A DNA stretch of 56,912 nucleotides from Paludibacteraceae bacterium. GTDB lineage: Bacteria > Bacteroidota > Bacteroidia > Bacteroidales > Paludibacteraceae. Below the pieces are notes generated by a model, which was given only the letters and a program-made list of their open reading frames with translations, did not search any database and had not been told where the DNA came from. Location of the stretch: contig JAFSKL010000005.1 of NCBI GenBank assembly GCA_017448985.1, positions 1 to 56,912 of the forward strand. Reading direction: 5' to 3'. The translations under genes were made by a program, and so were the position numbers. Below are positions 9,568-17,733 of the stretch, piece by piece. Each line of letters opens with the position of its first letter. Position 1 is the stretch's first letter.

Positions 9568-10197
9568 TTATGCTTTTAAAGTTGCCTCGATAGCAGCAGC
9601 CGAAGCTTCGGTCAGAACTACTACGTTCGAGTTCATGATTGTGTAGGTGTTCAGCTCGTTGACGTTCACTACGTTCACACGCTGAATGTTAGCGGCGGAC
9701 TTGCGAGCGTTGAGATTAGCGTCTGCTACGACGAACAGCACTTTCTTACCCTCTACTTTGAGGTTATTCAATACCTCTACCATAGCTTTGGTCTTCGGTG
9801 CGTCGAAGCTCAGAGCGTCCAATACGAGCAACTCATTCTGTTTTGCGCGAAGCGACAGAGCGCTCTTGCGAGCCAACTGTTTCACTTTCTTGTTCAGCTT
9901 GAAGTCGTAGTCACGAGGTACCGGACCGAAAATCGTACCACCACCTACGCGAACCGGAGACTTCAGATCACCCGGACGTGCGCCACCGCCGCCTTTCTGG
10001 CGACCGAGCTTACGGGTCGAGTGAGCATTCTCGCTACGCTGTTTAGCTTTCGCTGTGCCTTGGCGCTGTGCTGCCAAGAATTGCTTAACGTCCAAGTAGA
10101 TAGCATGGTCGTTAGGCTCGATGCCGAAGATAGCGTCATTGAGAGCAATCTTCTTTCCGGTCTCTTTACCGGCTTGGTTCAAAATACTAAGTTCCAT
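9568..10197 (-). CDS. rplD: 50S ribosomal protein L4
   Basis: Protein uL4, a tunnel component, 209 residues. The central extended loop is recognisable ([20 protein letters not shown], then [20 protein letters not shown]). In E. coli L4 represses the S10 operon through its leader; no equivalent leader structure was identified here. It follows rplC after 6 bp. Confidence 0.97.
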   Translation of the reverse strand: MELSILNQAGKETGKKIALNDAIFGIEPNDHAIYLDVKQFLAAQRQGTAKAKQRSENAHSTRKLGRQKGGGGARPGDLKSPVRVGGGTIFGPVPRDYDFKLNKKVKQLARKSALSLRAKQNELLVLDALSFDAPKTKAMVEVLNNLKVEGKKVLFVVADANLNARKSAANIQRVNVVNVNELNTYTIMNSNVVVLTEASAAAIEATLKA

Positions 10198-10203
10198 AAC
10201 TAA

Positions 10204-10821
10204 TTACTTGTTAATAATGACGATTGAATTTTTTGCGCCCGGTACACTACCCTTGACCATGATCAAGTTGTACTCGGGGATCACTTTCAGTACCACGAGG
10301 TTCTGTACCGTTACGCGGTCACCACCCATCTGTCCGGCCATACGTGTGCCCGGGAAGATACGGCTCGGGTATGCACAGGCACCTACCGAACCCGGTGCGC
10401 GCAGACGGTCGTCCTGACCGTGCGTGGACTGGCCTACACCGCCGAAGCCATGACGTTTAACGACACCTTGGAAACCGTGGCCCTTGCTGGTTCCGATAAC
10501 GTCAACGTACATGCCCTCTTCAAAGAGGTCTGCTGCTGTGATTGTTTGACCCAGAGTCAGTTCAGTCTCGAACTCAAACTCTGCTAAGTGGCGCATCGGC
10601 TCTACGCCTGCGGCCTTGAAATGGCCTGCTTCGGCCTTGTTCGTGTGCTTCTCGCTCTTGTGCATAAAGCCAACCTGAGCTGCCTTGTAACCGTCTTTCT
10701 CAACGGTCTTGAGCTGAGTCACTACGCAAGGACCTGCCTCAATAACGGTGCACGGGATGTTTTTGCCGTCGGCACCGAAGACGGAAGTCATTCCGATCTT
10801 TTTTCCTAATAAACCTGGCAT
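10204..10821 (-). CDS. rplC: 50S ribosomal protein L3
   Basis: Protein uL3, which binds near the peptidyl-transferase centre, 205 residues. It starts [20 protein letters not shown] and contains [19 protein letters not shown] and [20 protein letters not shown]; the glutamine of GQMGG is the residue methylated in E. coli L3. The 136-bp gap upstream toward rpsJ carries a 10-bp tandem repeat. Confidence 0.97.
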   Translation of the reverse strand: MPGLLGKKIGMTSVFGADGKNIPCTVIEAGPCVVTQLKTVEKDGYKAAQVGFMHKSEKHTNKAEAGHFKAAGVEPMRHLAEFEFETELTLGQTITAADLFEEGMYVDVIGTSKGHGFQGVVKRHGFGGVGQSTHGQDDRLRAPGSVGACAYPSRIFPGTRMAGQMGGDRVTVQNLVVLKVIPEYNLIMVKGSVPGAKNSIVIINK

Positions 10822-10880
10822 TGTTGCTTAGTTTGTTTAATAATTGTTAATTAACGCCTCACTCGCCATAGGGTTAATTC

Positions 10881-10930
10881 TTAGGTCTTCCTAAGTCAAC
10901 CTAGGTTTTCCTAGGACTTCCTAGTATCAC
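10881..10930. repeat. Five-unit 10-bp tandem repeat, CCTAGG-rich
   Basis: Between rpsJ and rplC there are five consecutive 10-bp units: TTAGGTCTTC, CTAAGTCAAC, CTAGGTTTTC, CTAGGACTTC, CTAGTATCAC. The CTAR core recurs every 10 bp. It interrupts an otherwise compact ribosomal operon. It is the same kind of five-unit array as the 7-bp and 8-bp arrays elsewhere in the window. Confidence 0.8.
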
Positions 10931-10957
10931 TATCCGATGGATGAGGTTAGTTTTTTA

Positions 10958-11263
10958 TCAAACTTTGATTTCTACTTCCACACCGCTTGCGAGCTCGAGT
11001 TTCATGAGCGCCTCAACGGTCTTGTTGTTGCTGTTGTAGATGTCAATCAGACGCTTGTAGCTCGCCAACTCAAATTGCTCACGGCTCTTTTTGTTAACGA
11101 AGGTCGAGCGGTTAACCGTGAAGATGCGTTTGTGCGTCGGCAGGGGAATAGGACCACTTACCAATGCGCCTGTTGCCTTTACGGTCTTGACGATCTTCTC
11201 TGCAGACTTGTCAACCAAGTTGTGGTCGAAAGACTTCAGTTTGATACGAATTTTTTGACTCAT
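10958..11263 (-). CDS. rpsJ: 30S ribosomal protein S10
   Basis: Protein uS10, also a partner of NusB/NusG in other bacteria, 101 residues. It begins [20 protein letters not shown], with [20 protein letters not shown] and the C-terminal [19 protein letters not shown]. It is the first gene of the S10 block. It lies downstream of fusA with about 160 bp between, with no tuf gene there. Confidence 0.97.
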   Translation of the reverse strand: MSQKIRIKLKSFDHNLVDKSAEKIVKTVKATGALVSGPIPLPTHKRIFTVNRSTFVNKKSREQFELASYKRLIDIYNSNNKTVEALMKLELASGVEVEIKV

Positions 11264-11378
11264 AATTTAATAGTATTGTTTTTAATTGTTTGTAATTCGC
11301 AGAGCGCAGATAACCTTAAGAGTCATTTGCTAAGATGACCCACGCCCCGCAGGGTTAATTAATATATTATTTATAAGG

Positions 11379-11410
11379 TACGCATGTACGCACGCTTGCG
11401 CACGCGCGCC
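11379..11410. repeat. 8-bp periodic GC-rich repeat in the fusA-rpsJ spacer
   Basis: Four imperfect 8-bp units (TACGCATG, TACGCACG, CTTGCGCA, CGCGCGCC) lie just after the fusA stop codon. The periodicity is weaker than in the other arrays, so I rate this lower. Confidence 0.5.
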
Positions 11411-11424
11411 CTCAAAAATCTCTT

Positions 11425-13539
11425 TTATACAAGGTCTACCCGTCCGCCTACTTCGGTCAAAACGGCTTTGGCGATCGACGAGCTTACTGCCTCGTAGTGG
11501 CTGAACTCCATGGAGCTCGTGGCACGGCCGGAGGTGATGGTACGCAGAGCGGTTACATAACCGAACATCTCTGCCAACGGCACCTTCGCCTTGACGATAC
11601 GTGCGCCGGTGCGGCTGGTGTCCATACCTTCTACCTGACCACGGCGTTTGTTCAAGTCACCAATGACGTCACCCATGCTCTCTTCCGGTGTTACCACCTC
11701 GATCTTCATGATCGGCTCCATCAACTGCGGTTTAGCCTTGGCTGCAGCCTCTTTGAACGCCATCTGTGCAGCGATCTCAAAGCTGAGCTGGTCAGAGTCA
11801 ACGGGGTGGAAGCTACCGTCGAGCAGCGTTACCTTGAGGCTATCCAGCGGATAACCCGCGAGCACACCGTTCTTCATAGCGAGCTCGAAGCCCTTCTGAA
11901 CAGACGGGATGTACTCCTTAGGCACGTTACCACCCTTGACCACGTCTTCGAACTGAAGACCACCCGGGAAGTCAGCATCGGCAGGCTCCACGCGAACGAT
12001 GATGTCGGCGAACTTACCACGACCACCGGACTGCTTCTTATAAACCTCACGCAACTCAACCGGTGCGCTGATAGCCTCGCGGTAAGCCACTTGCGGACGA
12101 CCTTGGTTACACTCGACCTTGAACTCACGTTTCAGACGGTCGATGATGATCTCCAGGTGGAGCTCACCCATACCCGAAATCACGGTCTGACCTGTCTGCT
12201 CGTCGGTCTTAACGGTGAAGGTCGGGTCCTCTTCTGCGAGTTTGGCGAGACCTACGCCCAGCTTGTCGAGGTCAGCCTGGCTCTTCGGTTCCACAGAGAT
12301 ACCGATCACCGGAGCCGGGAACTCGATCGACTCGAGTACGATAGGCTTGTTCTCGTCGCAAAGCGTGTCGCCCGTGCGTATATCCTTAAATCCTACGCCC
12401 GCGCCTATATCACCCGCGAGGATGGTCTCAACCGGGTTCTGGTGGTTCGAGTGCATCTGGAAGATACGGCTGATACGCTCTTTCTTACCCGAACGGGGGT
12501 TATAGACGTATGAACCGGCATCGAGGTGACCCGAGTACACACGGAAGTAGCAGAGACGGCCCACATACGGGTCGGTAGCTATCTTGAACGCGAGTGCGCA
12601 CAACGGCTCTGCATCGTCCGGGTGACGCTCCTCAGCCTTGTCGTTATTCGGATTCGTACCGTTGATGACGGGTGTATCCAACGGACTCGGCAGGTAAGCG
12701 CACACGGCGTCGAGCATCGTCTGCACACCTTTGTTCTTGAACGACGAACCGCAGATGACAGGAAAGATCTTCATCGAGCAAGTGCCCACACGGATAGCGT
12801 GACGGATCTCCTCTTCCTCAATAGTCGAAGGATCGTCGAAGTATTTCTCCATGAGTGCATCGTCGAACTCGGACACCGTCTCCAGCATCTTGTCGCGCCA
12901 CTCTTCGGCCTCGGAAACGAGGTCGGCAGGGATCGGCTCTTCCACATACTCAGCGCCCATCGTCTCATCGTGCCAGAGGATGGCTTTCATCTTCACGAGG
13001 TCAACGACACCCTTGAAGTTCTCCTCTGCGCCGATAGGGATCTGGATAGGACACGGAGTAGCGCCGAGCACCTCCTTAATCTGGCGCACTACGTCGAAGA
13101 AGTTGGCACCGGAACGGTCCATCTTGTTGACATAGCAGATACGCGGAACGTTATACTTATCGGCCTGACGCCAAACGGTCTCGGATTGCGGCTGAACACC
13201 ACCTACCGAGCACAAGGCCATCACAGCGCCATCAAGGATACGGAGACTGCGCTCCACTTCCACGGTAAAGTCCACGTGCCCCGGAGTATCGATGAGGTTG
13301 ATCTTGTACTTGTCGCCCGCGTAGTTCCAGTAGGTAGTGGTAGCAGCGGACGTGATAGTGATACCACGCTCCTGCTCCTGCACCATCCAGTCCATCGTAG
13401 CCGCACCGTCGTGCACCTCACCTATCTTGTGAGTCAGACCGGTATAGAACAAGATACGCTCCGAAGTGGTGGTCTTACCGGCATCGATATGCGCCATGAT
13501 ACCGATATTGCGATTGAAATGTAAATCGTGTTTAGCCAT
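11425..13539 (-). CDS. fusA: Elongation factor G
   Basis: Translocation GTPase, 704 residues. The G domain is intact: P-loop [19 protein letters not shown], switch region with [17 protein letters not shown] and NKMDRSGA. Domain II, domain III ([20 protein letters not shown]), domain IV and the C-terminal domain V ([20 protein letters not shown]) follow. Normal family length. It lies between rpsG (17 bp upstream) and rpsJ. tuf is missing from this operon, as is usual in Bacteroidota. Confidence 0.98.
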   Translation of the reverse strand: MAKHDLHFNRNIGIMAHIDAGKTTTSERILFYTGLTHKIGEVHDGAATMDWMVQEQERGITITSAATTTYWNYAGDKYKINLIDTPGHVDFTVEVERSLRILDGAVMALCSVGGVQPQSETVWRQADKYNVPRICYVNKMDRSGANFFDVVRQIKEVLGATPCPIQIPIGAEENFKGVVDLVKMKAILWHDETMGAEYVEEPIPADLVSEAEEWRDKMLETVSEFDDALMEKYFDDPSTIEEEEIRHAIRVGTCSMKIFPVICGSSFKNKGVQTMLDAVCAYLPSPLDTPVINGTNPNNDKAEERHPDDAEPLCALAFKIATDPYVGRLCYFRVYSGHLDAGSYVYNPRSGKKERISRIFQMHSNHQNPVETILAGDIGAGVGFKDIRTGDTLCDENKPIVLESIEFPAPVIGISVEPKSQADLDKLGVGLAKLAEEDPTFTVKTDEQTGQTVISGMGELHLEIIIDRLKREFKVECNQGRPQVAYREAISAPVELREVYKKQSGGRGKFADIIVRVEPADADFPGGLQFEDVVKGGNVPKEYIPSVQKGFELAMKNGVLAGYPLDSLKVTLLDGSFHPVDSDQLSFEIAAQMAFKEAAAKAKPQLMEPIMKIEVVTPEESMGDVIGDLNKRRGQVEGMDTSRTGARIVKAKVPLAEMFGYVTALRTITSGRATSSMEFSHYEAVSSSIAKAVLTEVGGRVDLV

Positions 13540-13556
13540 TTTCGTTAGATTTCAGT

Positions 13557-14033
13557 TTAGAAGCGGAAGTGTGCGAACGCACGGTTAGCCTCAGCCATAC
13601 GGTGCATATCCTCCTTACGTTTGAAGGCACCACCCTGGTTGTTGAACGCGTCCATGATCTCAGCAGCGAGCTTCTCGGCCATCGAGTGGCCACCGCGCTT
13701 GCGTGCGAAATTGATCATGTTCTTCATTGCGATAGACTCCTTGCGGTCAGCACGGATCTCGGTCGGAACCTGGAAGGTTGCACCACCGATACGCTTCGAT
13801 TTAACCTCTACCAGAGGAGTGATGTTGTCCAGAGCCTGTTTCCAGATATCCAGAGCCGGCTTCTCCTCCGATTTCATTTTCTGCTCTACTACGCCCAGTG
13901 CGCCGTAGAATACGCTGTAAGCGGTATTTTTCTTACCGTCCAGCATGAGGTGGTTCACAAACTTAGCCACCATTACTTCGCCATAAACAGGATCCGGCAG
14001 GATCACACGTTTTTGTGGTTTTGCTTTTCTCAT
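13557..14033 (-). CDS. rpsG: 30S ribosomal protein S7
   Basis: Protein uS7, assembly nucleator of the small-subunit head, 158 residues. It starts [19 protein letters not shown] and contains [36 protein letters not shown] and the C-terminal [24 protein letters not shown] end ([19 protein letters not shown]). Full length. It is separated from rpsL by 204 bp that carry repeats. Confidence 0.97.
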   Translation of the reverse strand: MRKAKPQKRVILPDPVYGEVMVAKFVNHLMLDGKKNTAYSVFYGALGVVEQKMKSEEKPALDIWKQALDNITPLVEVKSKRIGGATFQVPTEIRADRKESIAMKNMINFARKRGGHSMAEKLAAEIMDAFNNQGGAFKRKEDMHRMAEANRAFAHFRF

Positions 14034-14077
14034 TGTCTTAAATAATTTTTGTTTGGTTGTCGATTACTTCAGTAGCG

Positions 14078-14112
14078 TTGTCCTTTGTACATTGTACATT
14101 GTCACTTTGTAC
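14078..14112. repeat. Five-unit 7-bp repeat (TTGTACA class)
   Basis: Between rpsL and rpsG: TTGTCCT, TTGTACA, TTGTACA, TTGTCAC, TTTGTAC, the last shifted by one base. The same unit class recurs in parE (32972-33006) and at the 3' end of the BspA-like gene (48437-48471). Confidence 0.75.
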
Positions 14113-14203
14113 ATCAGCCTCGCCGCTTACTCAACCCTCAACCCATGTTTCGTCCCAATTATGGAACATTTAGTTAATAAAATTCAGAGCTTGACTGTTC
14201 CTA

Positions 14204-14236
14204 TTCCTTTCCCTTTAGGGAGGGGCAAGGGGTAGG
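14204..14236 (+). repeat. Palindromic GAGGGGAG-type element, degenerate copy
   Basis: Pyrimidine-rich stretch, then CCCTTTAGGGAGGGGCAAGG, directly beside the rpsL stop codon. It resembles the dispersed element centred on CTCCCTTGAGGGGAG seen seven more times in the window, but is the most divergent copy. Confidence 0.55.
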
Positions 14237-14237
14237 C

Positions 14238-14618
14238 TTACTTCTTAGCTTTCGGACGCTTGGCCCCGTATTTGGAGCGGCGCTGGAGACGATTAGCCAC
14301 ACCGGCGGTATCGAGCGTACCACGAACGATGTGATAACGTACACCCGGCAGGTCTTTTACACGACCGCCACGTACCATTACGATGCTGTGCTCTTGCAAG
14401 TTGTGCCCCTCTCCGGGGATGTAAGCGTTGACCTCCTTGGTGTTCGTCAGGCGCACACGTGCCACCTTACGCATCGCGGAGTTAGGTTTCTTCGGGGTCG
14501 TCGTGTAAACACGTACACAAACGCCCCGACGCTGCGGACAGCTGTCAAGAGCCGGGCTCTTCGATTTGTCCATCAGTTCTGCTCTTCCTTTTCTAACTAA
14601 TTGTTGAATTGTAGGCAT
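14238..14618 (-). CDS. rpsL: 30S ribosomal protein S12
   Basis: Decoding-centre protein uS12, 126 residues. It starts [19 protein letters not shown] and contains the streptomycin-related loops [18 protein letters not shown] (wild-type lysine) and [18 protein letters not shown], whose aspartate is the methylthiolation site in other bacteria. It is the first gene of the str operon and has a good promoter upstream. Confidence 0.97.
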   Translation of the reverse strand: MPTIQQLVRKGRAELMDKSKSPALDSCPQRRGVCVRVYTTTPKKPNSAMRKVARVRLTNTKEVNAYIPGEGHNLQEHSIVMVRGGRVKDLPGVRYHIVRGTLDTAGVANRLQRRSKYGAKRPKAKK

Positions 14619-14745
14619 TTTGTTGTTTGTTTAATAATTTTTACTTTGGCTGTCAGCCGTTGGCCTTAGCCGTTTAACTTAAATATTCCATGCTTTTTTA
14701 TGTACATGCGCGTGTATCATCGTACATTTCGCGCGAAAAAGCTTG

Positions 14746-14777
14746 CAAAAGTACTACTTTTTTTTGAATTGACCAAA
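14746..14777 (-). promoter_or_regulatory. Bacteroidota-type promoter of the str operon
   Basis: On the minus strand a TTTG box is followed, after a 20-bp spacer, by TACTTTTG, matching the phylum's -33 TTTG / -7 TAnnTTTG consensus. Transcription would start near 14739, leaving a leader of about 120 nt before rpsL. Confidence 0.75.
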
Positions 14778-14918
14778 TATTTTCTAAAGAAAATGCAATT
14801 TTTCTTCATTTTTTTTCAATTTGCCATGTTTGTGTAGCAAAATCGGGTCTTCATAATTCCGATAAATTCCCTGGTAATCATGCCGGGCCAAGAAATTTCA
14901 TTCGGTTCGAAACAACAG

Positions 14919-14945
14919 TAAATTTGGTTTGGCACGGTATTTGTA
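14919..14945 (+). promoter_or_regulatory. Overlapping sigma-54-like and TAnnTTTG promoter candidates
   Basis: TTGGCACGGTATTTGTA at 14929-14945 matches the -24/-12 consensus YTGGCACGrNNNTTGCW at every position but one (T for C in the -12 element). Directly upstream, TAAATTTG at 14919-14926 fits the housekeeping -7 box, with TTTC 19 bp earlier. Either could drive the Spy-like gene; the two would be mutually exclusive. Which is used is unknown. Confidence 0.45.
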
Positions 14946-15025
14946 TAAAGAAGAATGAATCCTGATAAAGCAGGAGAAAAACGAATCCTGATAAGACAAT
15001 AAGGGTTTTACAAAATGAATAAAAA

Positions 15026-15589
15026 ATGAATGTTATGAAAAAGATTGTGATTTTGGCCATCAGTGCCGTGCTTGTTGCCAACATGAGTGCACAAGAAATG
15101 AAGAAAGAAGGCTGCCAGGGAAAGCAGTTGAGTAAAGCAGAACGCGTGGAGTTCGACATCAAGCGTCTGACCCACGAACTGATGCTGAGTGATGAACAAG
15201 CGGAGAAGTTTGCCGTGACCTACCGCGAATACAGCGCCGAACAGGACAAGCTTTTTGAGAAGAACTGTCCCAAAGAAGGTTGCAAGCCCGGGAAAGAGTT
15301 GAGCGATAAGGACTTGGACAAGTTAGCCAAGGCAAGAATTGAAGGTTTAAAGGAGTTGGCTGACCTCCAGTCCAAGTTTTACGACAAGTTCCGCAAGGAC
15401 CTGAGTGCGCGTCAGGTTGAACGAGTGCTTCGTCTGAACGAGCCGTTTGGTCAGAAGCCCTGTTGCGACAAGTGCGGTAAGCACGAAGGACCGCGTCGTG
15501 AGGGCCCGAGACCCGATGGCGAGAAGTTCAGCAAGCGCGGAGGTCCTCGCCCTGACGGCCCGAGACCGGAAGGCGAGAAACGCAAATAA
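15026..15589 (+). CDS. Exported Spy/CpxP-like helical protein
   Basis: Predicted periplasmic protein of 187 residues; an ATG nine bases later (MKKIVILAI) may be the true start. A signal peptide (MKKIVILAISAVLVANMSAQ) is followed by a helical, charged region with an LTxxQ-like turn (LMLSDEQAEKF) and RVERVLRLNE-like segments (ARQVERVLRLNE), resembling Spy/CpxP or the DUF4890-type proteins of Bacteroidota. Six cysteines lie in short KEGC or CxxC settings (KEGCQG, KEGCKPG, CCDKCGK). The tail is a proline/arginine/glycine-rich repeat (RRGPRPDG-type). A role in envelope stress or metal binding is inference. Confidence 0.7.
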   Translation: MNVMKKIVILAISAVLVANMSAQEMKKEGCQGKQLSKAERVEFDIKRLTHELMLSDEQAEKFAVTYREYSAEQDKLFEKNCPKEGCKPGKELSDKDLDKLAKARIEGLKELADLQSKFYDKFRKDLSARQVERVLRLNEPFGQKPCCDKCGKHEGPRREGPRPDGEKFSKRGGPRPDGPRPEGEKRK

Positions 15590-15621
15590 GGACAAAGGAC
15601 GAAGGACAAAAGCAGGAAAAG
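15587..15621. repeat. 7-bp repeat at the 3' end of the Spy-like gene (AGGACAA class)
   Basis: Starting at the stop codon: AGGACAA, AGGACGA, AGGACAA, AAGCAGG and a degenerate fifth unit. It sits directly before the terminator hairpin. Confidence 0.65.
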
Positions 15622-15642
15622 GCGCAAAATTTGCGCTTTTTT
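15622..15642 (+). terminator. Rho-independent terminator after the Spy-like gene
   Basis: GCGCAAAATTTGCGC forms a short GC-based hairpin followed directly by six T residues. It separates the Spy-like gene from the downstream operon, which has its own promoter 10 bp further on. Confidence 0.7.
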
Positions 15643-15651
15643 CTGTTTTTA

Positions 15652-15683
15652 TTTGCACAATTAAAAAAAAAGCAGTAATTTTG
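15652..15683 (+). promoter_or_regulatory. Promoter of the decarboxylase/alarmone operon
   Basis: TTTG, a 20-bp spacer, then TAATTTTG: an exact match to the Bacteroidota consensus. Transcription would begin about 7 bp downstream, close to the decarboxylase start. I see no other good promoter in the eight-gene run that follows. Confidence 0.75.
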
Positions 15684-15711
15684 CGGGCGAATTGTGTCAA
15701 AAGATGAAAGA

Positions 15712-16923
15712 ATGAAAAAACTCTTTCTGCTAATCATAGTATCGGTTGCCACGCTGAATGGCTTTGCGCAGAGTTCGGGATTTGACAAACTCGACGAGTG
15801 GACCAAAGTGTGGAAAGAGGGTCAACAGACCTATTTCGGCTATCCGGTTAACCAGCAGTCAGCGCTGCAGGAGTTCTACGAGTGGTACGTCAGTACAGGT
15901 ATGGACCGCGTGAACCTCAATAACGCCGGTGACCCGATGACCGACAAGCCCTGGAACATGTCCACGCAAGCGTTTGAGCGCGAGGTGATCGAGTTCTTCA
16001 CGCCGTTGTACGGCTTCGACAAGGACGACGTGTGGGGCATTGTGACGCACAGTGGTACCGACGGCAACAACCACGGTATCTATTTCGGCGCGAACGACCT
16101 GTATAACCGCACGGGCAAACAAGCTGTGGTGTATGTGTCGGACGAGGCCCATTACTCGAACATGCGGCTGTGCGACTTGCAGAACTTAGAAGTGAAGCTG
16201 ATCAAGAGCGATCCGATGGGTCGTATGATTCCTGAGGAACTGGAAGCAGCTTTGGACACGACCCGTCCTGCGTTGATGGTCTATGCGATGGGATCGACGT
16301 TCAAGGGTGCGATAGACGACATGAAGGCACTGAACGAGGTGTTGGCGAGACATCCGAACATGGCGGTGTACCGTCATGTCGATGCAGCGTTGTTCGGCGG
16401 CTATCTGCCGTTCACCAAAGACCGGAAGATGGTGAGCAGCAAGGACCAGCATTTTGAATCGATAGCCATCAGCGGACATAAGTTCTTCGGCATCGATTCG
16501 CCGTCAGGTTTGTTCCTATGTACACGTCGCGTGTATGACAATCAGAACAATTTCAACGTGACATACCTGAACGGAAACATGAAGATGATCAATTGTTCCC
16601 GCGACGCGGTTCAGCCGCTTAAGTTCTGGTGGCTGATTCAGAAAGTGGGCTACAAAAAATGGTCGCAACAGGCAAATCAGATGATGAAATGCACCAAGTA
16701 CCTGCAGCAGGAACTGAAGAAGATAGGCTGGCCGTGTTGGCGGAACGAGTACAGCAACACGGTGTTCTTCAAGCGTCCTTCGCCGGAGATCTGCAGCAAG
16801 TATAATCTGGCTCTGGGCTATGACGAGTCGTTCGGCGGCGAGTTGGCGCATGTGGTGGTGATGCAGCATGTGACCAAGGAGAAAATTGACGGATTCATCC
16901 GAGAATTGAAAGGTGAAAATTGA
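15712..16923 (+). CDS. Exported PLP-dependent group II decarboxylase, histidine-decarboxylase-like
   Basis: Aspartate-aminotransferase-fold enzyme of 403 residues that would decarboxylate an amino acid; the family resemblance is to bacterial PLP histidine decarboxylases. Visible cofactor features are SDEAHYSN (His stacking on PLP), HVDAALFGGY (Asp pairing with the pyridine nitrogen) and ISGHKFFG (the PLP-binding lysine). Unusually, it begins with a clear signal peptide, MKKLFLLIIVSVATLNGFAQ, implying a periplasmic or extracellular enzyme. An upstream in-frame GTG at 15694 would mask this signal and is less likely. The last residues (KGEN) and stop codon fall in a 7-bp repeat. The substrate is not provable from sequence. 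It heads a run of eight genes. Confidence 0.8.
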   Translation: MKKLFLLIIVSVATLNGFAQSSGFDKLDEWTKVWKEGQQTYFGYPVNQQSALQEFYEWYVSTGMDRVNLNNAGDPMTDKPWNMSTQAFEREVIEFFTPLYGFDKDDVWGIVTHSGTDGNNHGIYFGANDLYNRTGKQAVVYVSDEAHYSNMRLCDLQNLEVKLIKSDPMGRMIPEELEAALDTTRPALMVYAMGSTFKGAIDDMKALNEVLARHPNMAVYRHVDAALFGGYLPFTKDRKMVSSKDQHFESIAISGHKFFGIDSPSGLFLCTRRVYDNQNNFNVTYLNGNMKMINCSRDAVQPLKFWWLIQKVGYKKWSQQANQMMKCTKYLQQELKKIGWPCWRNEYSNTVFFKRPSPEICSKYNLALGYDESFGGELAHVVVMQHVTKEKIDGFIRELKGEN

Positions 16924-16939
16924 AAGGTAAAAGATAAAA
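16905..16939. repeat. Five-unit 7-bp repeat spanning the decarboxylase stop codon
   Basis: ATTGAAA, GGTGAAA, ATTGAAA, GGTAAAA, GATAAAA: 35 bases. The TGA stop of the decarboxylase is inside, so the array encodes that protein's last residues and then forms the spacer to the next gene. Confidence 0.75.
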
Positions 16940-16943
16940 AGAT

Positions 16944-17702
16944 ATGAAAAAGATTTGGGTATTAGGTCTGCTATTGGCAGCAACGATGAGTGTTTGCGGT
17001 CAAGCCAGTGACGGCGATCCGTTCGGGTTCTACAAGCGCTATTACAAACGCTCGGGAATATCGTATGTGTCACTGGTGAGTGCGGGTTATTCAACGAACT
17101 TCCTGTTGCCGAACAACCCGATGGGCTACGACATCACGGAGTTCACGGGCAGGCAACACTTCCTGAACATATCGTTCGTGGATTTTCGTATACACTTTGT
17201 GGGCGCGGAACTGTTGGACTTTGAGTTCGGCGTGAACACTCCCGGTCCGACAAAGCACGGCGTTAATCTGGGCAAGACGGGAAGTATGGGCTGCGCTTTG
17301 GACGATGAGAATTATCCCTATGCCATCGAACAGGCGTCGCTCAAGTCGATGTGGTTTGCGTGGAAACCGTGCATCAAGTTCTATGTACCGGCGACCAATT
17401 GGCTGGCAGCGGAGGTCTATGCAGGCGCTTTTGTCGATATCACAGGCGTGTGGGACAAGGTGTGCAGAGGTTTCTACACCGGTAAGACCATTGACGCGCC
17501 GCAGCAGAACCACTTCGTAGGCGGTTTCGGCGGTGTAGGCCTGCTGTTTGCAGGTCCGGTGGCCGTGCCGTTGGAACTCAAATGTGAGTACCGTTGTCCA
17601 TCCAAAGGTAACAAGCTGCTGATGCCGGAAGGATTCTATTTGGGAATGCAAGTACACATCGGCTGGATGTTGAACGAGAAAGGCAAAGTGATGAACAAGT
17701 AG
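16944..17702 (+). CDS. Exported protein of unknown function
   Basis: A 252-residue product with a signal peptide (MKKIWVLGLLLAATMSVCGQ). The mature part is rich in aromatic residues and glycine, with alternating hydrophobic stretches (FLNISFVDFRIHFVGAELLD, FVGGFGGVGLLFAGP, GFYLGMQVHIGWML), which suggests a small outer-membrane beta-barrel. I do not recognise a family. It starts 20 bp after the exported decarboxylase, so the two may act in the same compartment, for example as a channel for substrate or product; that is inference. Confidence 0.75.
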   Translation: MKKIWVLGLLLAATMSVCGQASDGDPFGFYKRYYKRSGISYVSLVSAGYSTNFLLPNNPMGYDITEFTGRQHFLNISFVDFRIHFVGAELLDFEFGVNTPGPTKHGVNLGKTGSMGCALDDENYPYAIEQASLKSMWFAWKPCIKFYVPATNWLAAEVYAGAFVDITGVWDKVCRGFYTGKTIDAPQQNHFVGGFGGVGLLFAGPVAVPLELKCEYRCPSKGNKLLMPEGFYLGMQVHIGWMLNEKGKVMNK

Positions 17703-17730
17703 TTGGTCGTTAGTCGTTGGTAGTTAGATA
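17703..17730. repeat. 7-bp repeat between operon genes (TTGGTCG class)
   Basis: TTGGTCG, TTAGTCG, TTGGTAG, TTAGATA: four units directly after the stop codon of the upstream gene and just before the PP2C gene start. Confidence 0.7.
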
Positions 17731-17733
17731 ATT

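Larger units (their letters stand above)
14619..15025. other. Divergent regulatory region between rpsL and the Spy-like gene
   Basis: A 407-bp stretch with no gene. Reading leftward it holds the rpsL leader (about 120 nt) and promoter. Reading rightward it holds a candidate TAnnTTTG promoter and an overlapping sigma-54-like site before the exported small protein, then a leader with the 12-base string GAATCCTGATAA occurring twice about 30 bp apart. Confidence 0.6.

Noticed and set aside
11264..11424. A tuf gene or tRNA between fusA and rpsJ
   Set aside because: The 161-bp gap is too short for tuf and shows no cloverleaf; tuf lies elsewhere in this phylum.
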